Assembly (NCBI GenBank): GCA_002256535.1
Contig: NMUJ01000076.1
Location: 1-5,946, forward strand
Length of the DNA: 5,946 nt
Source: Caldifarciminota bacterium 4484_18
Lineage (GTDB): Bacteria > Hydrothermota > UBA3073 > NMUJ01
Direction: 5' to 3'
Part shown: piece by piece, positions 1 through 4,944 of the stretch
Layout of the letters: every line of letters starts with the position of its first letter
Numbering within the stretch: the stretch's first letter is position 1
Made by a program: the position numbers and the translations under genes
Notes under the pieces: generated by a model
The model's input: only the letters and a program-made list of their open reading frames with translations
Told to the model about the DNA's origin: nothing
Database searches by the model: none

Positions 1-938
1 AACGCCTCACACCGTGTTATCACACCCGCAGGTGCAGAGTGTTCGTCAACCTCAATCAACAAGAAAGGTTTACCACCCAACTCCTTACGTACATACTGGT
101 GGATGAAAGAGTCAGGTCCACAGCCGAAGTTCGTCAAATACACAGGGAATAGGCGTTCATCATCCTTGATGAACCGCATCGCCGCCAGTATCCTGTACCC
201 ATAACTCCAGTACATGTTGGGCCAATCCGACACATCATATTTATCCAATGGCAAAAAGTCTGCAGGTATCACCAGTTGCCCACGTTCACGCAATATCTTA
301 GGTATGTCAAGGTTAGCACCGCGATCACAGGTATTATAGGGGCGACCGACGATGATGAGCGCCTTATCTTTTATTGAACGTAAGATTTCATCACCACGTC
401 GTCGTACCTGCTGGTAGAAGGTTTCCTGTGCCTTATACGCTACATTTATAGCGTGTTGTATCTGCCTATAAGATTTGCCAATTGTACGTCCAAACCGTAT
501 TAGTGAATGTTTAGCTGCATGTGGGTTTCTGAAAAATATGATAGGATGTAGTATCTTCACGTTGGGTTTAATTGTCGACATTATGATATGTGGTATCTCC
601 TGGTTGTAAGGACATATGTAGCTACGTCGTATACCTTTCTGTGGCGGTACATCTATCACACTGGGTAAAAACAGGTAATCAACCCCCTTTTCGAGCAGGT
701 TTATTACATGACCGATTACAACCTTTATTGGGAAACAGAAATCCGCTATTACATGACCAATTACAACCTTTATTGGGAAACAGAAATCTGCAGTTGCGTG
801 ACTCACTCCATCATGTATGATCTTTTTGTTGGTTCTATCCGAAAGCACCACCTTAAACCCCAACTCCGACAGGAATGCCATCCAAAACGGCAAATATTCG
901 TGGAAGATCGATGCATAAGGTATACCCACACGTGGGCC
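1..938 (-). pseudogene. Activase piece D: DUF2229-like C-terminal region, running off the left edge
   Basis: This is an uninterrupted frame of 312 codons that continues past position 1. It opens with GPRVGIPYASIFHEYLPFW and then FLSELGFKVVLSDRTNKKII, the usual start of the activase C-terminal region. A duplicated ADFCFPIKVVIGHVI block follows (702-791; relatives have it once), then NLLEKGVDYLFLPS. Further conserved signatures are IIVGRPYNTCD (about 320-360), IPADFLPLD, TNFGCGPDSF (about 110-140), and EVDEHSAPAGVITRCEA at the window edge. The region is found fused to or beside activases and is rich in conserved cysteines; its exact role is not settled as far as I know. Apart from the duplication and the damaged joint at its N-terminal end, nothing in this piece looks degraded. 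Confidence 0.86.
702..791. repeat. 45-bp direct tandem duplication inside the activase gene
   Basis: Unit 1 is 702-746 and unit 2 is 747-791, joined head to tail with no spacer. They differ at only two positions, 714 G against 759 A and 744 C against 789 T. On the coding (minus) strand both differences are silent: ATC/ATT for Ile and GCG/GCA for Ala. The repeat is in frame and gives two copies of ADFCFPIKVVIGHVI. Relatives have a single copy leading into NLLEKGVDYIFLP, so this is an insertion of 15 residues. Confidence 0.97.
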
Positions 939-1402
939 CTAAACAGATCCGGTAGCTTATGCTTTGGCTGCTCCTTCTTCTTGATCTCATAACGTTCACA
1001 GCGTGCCCCATAGTAGAGTGGGGTGGCTTCACCCTCTATGACGACTTTTTTAATCTCACAGTGGTTGGGGCATCCATCACAGATGAATATACTCTGCCGA
1101 TACTTAACGTGTGGATGTGGTGGTACAGTTATTGGTTTGCCCAAAATCTGCTCAAATGCAGCCACTACACCCTTGTTAAAAGCGACCGCACCCTGGAAGA
1201 ATATATGGTCACCTATACGCTTTTTGCCCACCACCTGCGTGAGATAGTTTTTAGCTATGGAGTAACACAACCCAGCTACAAGATTATGCTTATCGACACC
1301 TTTACGTTGGTATGAGGTGAGGTTCGTCTCCATAAATACTGTGCAACGTTCACCTAAATCACATGGATGGTTAGCAGTAAGTGCTATATCACCGAACTCC
1401 TC
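803..1402 (-). pseudogene. Activase piece C: second half of ATPase domain 2 and cysteine-rich linker
   Basis: Homology enters at 1402 with EEFGDIAL, upstream of the first in-frame ATG at 1333. It continues through CDLGERCTVFMETN, where the RCTVF cysteine is the second cluster ligand of the family and is present here. Next come AGLCYSIAKNYL, VVGKKRIGDHIFFQGAVAFN and a VPPHPHV segment (about 1106). The expected TGAIGAA block and the following tens of residues are then missing, and the reading resumes in frame at KYRQSIFICDGCPNHCEIKK. This is a three-cysteine motif typical of large activases, followed by YYGARCERYE. The reading ends at LPDLF (about 941). Beyond it the frame gives non-homologous residues and stops at 805-803, while homology continues in piece D. 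Confidence 0.85.
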
Positions 1403-2117
1403 CCTTGTTCATCTCGAAATCCACAATAACACCGTTATCCAGCGATATATACTTGGAGTCTTGGCCACCTATCTCAAAGATCGTATCCACAGTGGGGTCA
1501 ATATGTACGGCAGCTGTCGCCTGTGCGGTTATCTCGTTAACAACTACATCTGCACCTATGAAGTCACCGGTAAGGTACCTTCCCGACCCTGTGGTACCTG
1601 CACCTTTAACGTTAATATGCTTACCGATCTTGGCATATAGTTGACGTAAGCATTCACGTACGGCTTCAAGTGGCCGTCCCGCAGTCCATAAATAAACCTC
1701 ACCCAGTAGGTTGCCATGTTTGTCGATAGCGGCTACTTTGGTGCTGGTCGACCCCACATCTACCCCTATGTAAGCATCGACCTTACGATCCCCTACACGT
1801 ATGTCACAGTTGGTGCTGGGGTTACTGAAATAAAGTAGCTGCGACTTCTTAACCGCTAATGGTGGTAATGCACGCCAATCTACCTTATACTCTTGTAGAT
1901 ATTTGTTCAGTTTCGTGATACAATCGGTGAGCTTTACCTCTCTATTCCTATTTTCCTTAATCGACATAAGGGCGGCACCTATGGCTGCCATCCATGCACA
2001 GTATTCGGGTACGATAAGCTCGTCATCCTTCAGGTTGAGCAGACCAGCAATACGGGGTGGTGTCTTCGACTTGAGTGCAAGTTCAGCAAACTCCTCAATC
2101 GTATACATAGTCTTCAT
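1389..2117 (-). pseudogene. Activase piece B: rest of domain 1, linker, and first half of second ATPase domain
   Basis: The homologous reading starts around 2108 (YTIEEFAELALKSKTPPRIAG). It then jumps in frame to LLNLKDDELIVPEYCAWM and AAIGAAL, the C-terminal end of domain 1, skipping the part that normally holds RCTVFAES, the AGLCYA helix and the GGVAAN motif. A linker of about 60 residues follows. Domain 2 begins near residue 116 of this piece with YIGVDVGSTSTK (phosphate 1), then GTTGSGRYLTGDFIGAD (about 174-190), NEITAQATAA, and EIGGQDSKYISLDNGV (about 215-230). The homology ends at VDFEMNK (about 1404). The frame then reads GGVR and stops at 1391-1389. In relatives the sequence after FEMNK is VCAAGTGSF, which is absent. 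The ATG at 2117 is only where the open frame happens to have a start; it is not a natural gene start. Confidence 0.86.
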
Positions 2118-2451
2118 GAACTATGTCGATAAATTTCGAATCCTCACCCCCTATGTCGATGATCGATTTCGCATACGGATATAACCTACGTGCTGCTTCT
2201 ATCTGTGCCGGTAGTTCATTGATAAAGTCTACCCCCAGTATGTTTGCAACTAACTTACCACCTGCACCAGTAACCCTAATGTCGTTAACAATATCGATTT
2301 CGGTTGAGAGCTGTTCGAAATGCTTAAGCAGCACCTTGATGGGTTCACCGAAATGGCGGGTATAGGGTAAGATCTTCTTGATAGATCCGTCGCTATCCAG
2401 TACAACCGTTTTGACGCTTACTGACCCGATGTCGAGCCCTATGTACAGCAT
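2095..2451 (-). pseudogene. Activase piece A: N-terminal half of first ATPase domain
   Basis: This is the first 118 codons of the activase. The phosphate-1 motif DIGSVSVK lies at residues 8-15, a glycine-rich VTGAGG turn at about 60-65, and the phosphate-2 motif DIGGEDSK at about 98-105. These are the nucleotide-binding signatures of the BcrAD/BadFG family. The reading stays homologous through HEDYVYD and then meets a TGA at 2097-2095. In relatives the next residues would be a DFAMN-type segment followed by CAAGTGSF, whose cysteine binds the [4Fe-4S] cluster (Cys127 in HgdC of Acidaminococcus, from memory). Instead, the next recognisable residues, TIEEFAELALKS, continue in a different frame. 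The piece by itself would be an incomplete ATPase lobe. Confidence 0.85.
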
Positions 2452-2498
2452 GGTAATTCGCTGTCGTACGTTGTGTGTTAGGAACCTATTAAAAGTAA

Positions 2499-2521
2499 AA
2501 TTGACACCCTATTGGTCAATT
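2499..2521. promoter_or_regulatory. Inverted repeat, possible operator or back-to-back -35 boxes
   Basis: AATTGAC (2499-2505) and GTCAATT (2515-2521) are perfect reverse complements separated by 9 bases. The centre-to-centre distance is 16 bp. The arms overlap TTGACA on the plus strand and TTGACC on the minus strand, so the dyad could be a repressor-type site or just two opposed -35-like elements. It lies about 50 bp upstream of the activase ATG and 110 bp upstream of the protease start. The role is inferred only from position and symmetry. Confidence 0.35.
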
Positions 2522-2626
2522 GTCACAGTTGCCTCAGAATACATTCGGGGAAATAACGTGAAAGTACGTTGTATAAGAGCCCGAAATTGACAAAAGGATA
2601 GCTTAACTACTATTTCAATCTAAACC

Positions 2627-2631
2627 GGGAG
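2627..2631 (+). promoter_or_regulatory. Ribosome binding site that favours the second protease ATG
   Basis: GGGAG at 2627-2631 is the only Shine-Dalgarno-like element before the protease. Two ATG codons are adjacent, at 2634 and 2637. The spacing is 2 bases to the first and 5 to the second, so initiation at 2637 is more likely. The choice changes the protein by one methionine only. Confidence 0.5.
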
Positions 2632-2633
2632 CA

Positions 2634-3752
2634 ATGATGAGATTATTACGTATCGTTATCATCGGTATGCTCCTGCTGGCATGTGCTTTACATCATACAT
2701 GGAGTGGTCGACGGGTCTACAATTATGGGAAGTACTTCGCCAACCAACCCTACCTCCAACAGATAGGTATGCCGTCACAGCTTAAACTTCCCGAGACTGG
2801 GCTAATTGTTGCAGTCATCGACATCGGTATGGATCTATCGCATCCTGCTTATAAGAATAAGCTCATAGAGAATGACTTCCGTGGCGAATCTGCTATATAT
2901 CCCGAAGATGAAGCATGTCTCGCACATGGTACAGCGGTAGCTTCCCTCATAGCAGCTGAAAGCAGGGAGATGATCGGTATCGCACCCAATGTCAAGCTAT
3001 TACCTGTATGCATAGGGGTGCCGAACCCCAAAGGTTACGAGGATATAGCGACCACTTATTACAAAATGGAGCCAAAAGATTTCATCAAACTGGCACAGGA
3101 TCCGGATAAGCTCAAAAGGTTCAAGGAGTTTGCTGAGGCAAGGAAAAAGATAATACTTAAGAACTGTGCTAATGCTATAAGATATGCGGTCGATCATGGT
3201 GCAAAGGTGATAAATATGAGCTTTACAACGTTACAGGATACGCAGTACATTGCGGATGCCGTCAGATATGCTGCATCAAAGGGAGTGGTACTTGTCGCAG
3301 GTACGGGCAACAGTGGCAACGAAGGTATAGGGTATCCGGCTAAGTTCAAGGAAGTTATTGCAGTGGGAGGGGTTGATGAAAACGACGTATGGTGGTACGA
3401 AGAGAAACAGCTCGAGGGTATACCTATCCCCATAAGGCAAGGTTCGAATTACGGAGATGGGATAGATGTTGTCGCCCCTTGCTGTAATCTCCTACATGCA
3501 TTCCCTACACAGCTTTCGGATACAATCTATCAAACCACTGGGTGTGGTACCTCACTTGCTACCTCACTTGCTACACCACTCGTTACGGGGTTGGCTGCCC
3601 TCATATTGAGTTTAAATCCTACACTTAGTGTGGAAGAGGTGAAGCAACTCATAATCATGGGTTGTGACGACCTCGGTGATGCTGGATGGGACCACAAGTA
3701 CGGGTATGGTAGGTTCAATGTTGGCAAGACACTAACCCTTATGAAGAAATAG
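2634..3752 (+). CDS. Exported subtilisin-like serine protease (peptidase family S8)
   Basis: The 372-residue protein is a secreted or lipid-anchored subtilase that would hydrolyse peptide bonds outside the cytoplasm. A basic N-terminus and hydrophobic core at residues 3-19 form a signal peptide. LLAC at 14-17 is a poor but possible lipobox. The catalytic Asp is D63 in VAVIDIGMDLSHP, where relatives usually have DTG. The catalytic His is H98 in AHGTAVASLIAA. N226 in VAGTGNSGNEG is the likely oxyanion asparagine, followed by the usual YPA. The catalytic Ser region, normally GTSxATP, reads GTSLATSLATP (305-315) because of a 12-bp tandem duplication, so S307 and S311 compete for the role. A charged insert at about 130-178 sits between the first strands and ANAIRYAVDHGAKVINMS. 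The chain ends soon after the catalytic domain at GYGRFNVGKTL, with no C-terminal sorting domain and no clear propeptide domain. The reading frame is intact; activity is doubtful because of the duplication. Confidence 0.93.
   Translation: MMRLLRIVIIGMLLLACALHHTWSGRRVYNYGKYFANQPYLQQIGMPSQLKLPETGLIVAVIDIGMDLSHPAYKNKLIENDFRGESAIYPEDEACLAHGTAVASLIAAESREMIGIAPNVKLLPVCIGVPNPKGYEDIATTYYKMEPKDFIKLAQDPDKLKRFKEFAEARKKIILKNCANAIRYAVDHGAKVINMSFTTLQDTQYIADAVRYAASKGVVLVAGTGNSGNEGIGYPAKFKEVIAVGGVDENDVWWYEEKQLEGIPIPIRQGSNYGDGIDVVAPCCNLLHAFPTQLSDTIYQTTGCGTSLATSLATPLVTGLAALILSLNPTLSVEEVKQLIIMGCDDLGDAGWDHKYGYGRFNVGKTLTLMKK
3548..3574. repeat. 12-bp tandem duplication in the catalytic-serine motif of the protease
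   Basis: ACCTCACTTGCT occurs at 3549-3560 and again at 3561-3572. The period-12 identity extends one base to the left and two to the right. It is in frame and adds four residues (TSLA-type unit), turning GTSLATP into GTSLATSLATP. A perfect match between units suggests a recent slippage event, or conversely an assembly slip. Confidence 0.97.
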
Positions 3753-3854
3753 CGCAATTTGAGACTCATCTTATAGCAAGTATTGAGGACAATATTTACA
3801 AGTCGATACCTGATATTGACAGTTGATGATACATCTTTACCTTAATTCTTAAGA

Positions 3855-3861
3855 AAGGGGG
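3855..3861 (+). promoter_or_regulatory. Strong ribosome binding site for the secreted beta-rich protein
   Basis: AAGAAAGGGGGT precedes ATG 3866 with its G-rich core at 3857-3861 and a 4-base spacing. This is the best Shine-Dalgarno-like sequence in the window. It fixes the start of the downstream gene, in agreement with the signal peptide that begins there. The 113-bp gap upstream (3753-3865) also holds a TTGACA at 3816-3821, but no good -10 box at the right distance. Confidence 0.65.
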
Positions 3862-3865
3862 TAAA

Positions 3866-4723
3866 ATGCGCTCTCTTTCCGTTATAAGTACTTCTATTTT
3901 TATTTTGGTGATCCTTGGATCGTTGAATGCACAGTGGACAGCGGAGCTGGAGATACCTACCGAGCCATCACCATTTGTTGATGATTGGCGTACTGCTGGG
4001 GTTCTTAGTTTAACCCTTACGTCTACCGAGGAGGGTGAATTTAATATCAAATTTGTCACATGGATCAAACGCGAAGCCACCACGGTTTTGACTGGCGAAA
4101 GTGAGGAATTGTCTGTTACCGCACCGTTCTCTCAGGTATATGAGTCACCTGAGGTGGTGGATTGGCCCAAAGCGCCAGAGGATGGCGATACCGTAAGTGA
4201 GACACCGGAGTTCGATTGGGACGAGCTCATCGTACCTGCGGGTTATGCGATAAATTATAAATTCGTAATAGCGGAGCTCGAACCCGGAGAGACCGAATCC
4301 GAAGCCATAGCGAGTCCAGATTATGAAATAACCGTCGACCATCCACCATTAGCGTATCCGGGTGATGCACCTGAACTCGAAGCTGGCAAATCCTACGTAT
4401 GGCAAATACAAGCGTTACATGAGGGTGAACCCATCGGTCAAAACGAAGGTAAAAGCGAAATATGGCAAGGTTATGTAGGTGGTGGCACATATCGTGACGG
4501 TAGCTATTGGCAGGGTTGGGGGTTAACCCTACGTGATAGCGCTATATTTACGGGCTCGGTGCACCACGTGTGGTATTACCTGGTAGCCTTGTGGTCATAC
4601 CGGAGGTGGCGTTACTCACAAACATACGATATACCGATACGACAGAGGTTGGTACAAACAAATACAGGGTATCAGGTACTGGTAAGCTGCACCTCTTATC
4701 ACTCGATAGCCGTAAGACTATAG
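3866..4723 (+). pseudogene. Secreted beta-rich protein, N-terminal part with fibronectin-III-like region (frame 1 of 3)
   Basis: I do not recognise a named family for the whole protein. A clear signal peptide spans residues 1-22, with a hydrophobic core IFILVILG and cleavage expected after LNA, before QWTAELEI. Residues about 40-90 look like a beta strand-rich segment (LSLTLTSTEEGEFNIKFVTW). Residues about 92-203 resemble an extracellular fibronectin-III-like module: TPEFDWDEL, then YKFVIAELEPGE, then LEAGKSYVWQIQAL and KSEIWQGYV. This layout is common in exported proteins of Bacteroidetes-like and candidate-phylum bacteria. Somewhere after about residue 224 the frame stops making sense: it becomes rich in W, R, Y and H and ends at TAG 4721-4723. 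A more protein-like reading continues one base back, from about 4540. The gene is thus split, by mutation or by sequencing error, and its remaining parts follow. Confidence 0.7.
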
Positions 4724-4944
4724 ATGACGTACATATAGAGGAGCTTGTGCTTAAGCTATCGGTGGTACATCCGGAATCATCACAAATAAAGGGTGGTAGA
4801 ATCTACCGCGAGTCGGGGACTGATAGCGCTTTCCTTGAACTATATCATGGATTCCTTAGGGTGAAAAAGGTACACCACCTAACGTACTTTATATCGATGC
4901 ATTTATATCGTTACCTTATGTGGGGGGTAACCTTTTCGACATAG
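4540..4944 (+). pseudogene. Secreted beta-rich protein, middle part (frame 2 of 3)
   Basis: This frame opens after stop codons at 4534-4539. From about 4570 it reads as an ordinary exported beta protein: VVLPGSLVVIPEVALLTNI, then NKYRVSGTGKLHLLSLDSR, then ELVLKLSVVHPESS. A GTG at 4570 could serve as a start only in theory; it has no good ribosome binding site and no signal peptide, so this is best read as a continuation of the upstream piece. The last homologous-looking residues are FLELYHGFLRVKK at about 4830-4869. After that the frame drifts into HHLTYFISMHLYRY and stops at 4942-4944, while the next frame takes over with GTPPNVLYIDAF. No family is recognised. Confidence 0.6.

Larger units (their letters stand above)
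1..2451 (-). pseudogene. Large two-domain acyl-CoA dehydratase activase (BadF/BadG/BcrA/BcrD ATPase family), broken, 3' end off window
   Basis: Proteins of this family are ASKHA-fold ATPases that carry a [4Fe-4S] cluster at a dimer interface and push single electrons, driven by ATP, into 2-hydroxyacyl-CoA dehydratases or benzoyl-CoA reductases (HgdC and BcrA/D type); they are cytoplasmic. The large version has two ATPase domains in tandem, then a cysteine-rich stretch and a DUF2229-like C-terminal region. All of these parts are visible here in the right order on one strand, starting at ATG 2451 (MLYIGLDIGSVSVK, a typical family start; no clear Shine-Dalgarno upstream). They lie in four overlapping frame pieces. 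Against the remembered consensus, blocks are missing near 2100, 2043, 1403, 1106 and 937, and a 15-residue block is duplicated at 702-791. The first ATPase domain has lost both regions that hold the cluster cysteines; the second has lost one. A functional activase is therefore unlikely as written. Assembly error is the main alternative to real decay. The family call is very secure. Confidence 0.88.
2452..2633. promoter_or_regulatory. Divergent intergenic region between activase and protease genes
   Basis: This 182-bp gap separates two genes transcribed away from each other, so it should hold both promoters. On the plus strand there are two TTGACA boxes, at 2501-2506 and 2587-2592. The second has TATTTC at 2611-2616, an 18-bp spacer with a poor -10 match. 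On the minus strand a TTGACC (2519-2514) and a TTTAAT (2493-2488) are present, but 20 bp apart, too long for a standard sigma-70 promoter. No firm promoter can be named. The 7-bp dyad is described separately. Confidence 0.4.

Noticed and set aside
702..791. Possible CRISPR-like or regulatory direct repeat
   Set aside because: There are only two units with no spacer, they are in frame with a conserved coding sequence, and their differences are silent codon changes. It is a coding tandem duplication.
590..1644. Several plus-strand open frames opposite the activase (for example 708-992, 959-1315, 1317-1640)
   Set aside because: They are antisense shadows of a clearly recognisable minus-strand gene; none has a ribosome binding site or protein-like composition. 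The repeated text in the 590-820 and 708-992 frames only reflects the 45-bp duplication.
1..2451. Introns or programmed excision as an explanation of the broken activase
   Set aside because: Coding blocks are missing rather than interrupted by extra sequence, so splicing cannot restore the protein.
1..2451. Four separate small genes replacing one activase
   Set aside because: The pieces follow the domain order of one protein, overlap in position, start at internal family positions and lack ribosome binding sites, so separate genes are unlikely.
2849..3769. Minus-strand open frames within the protease gene
   Set aside because: They lie opposite an intact S8 protease with catalytic motifs and have no recognisable features of their own.
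3802..3820. Possible terminator hairpin after the protease: GTCGATA, 5-base loop, TATTGAC
   Set aside because: The 7-bp stem is AT-rich with a G-T pair and no T run follows (AGTTGATGATAC). A second overlapping dyad, CAATAT (3790-3795) with ATATTG (3813-3818), is equally weak.
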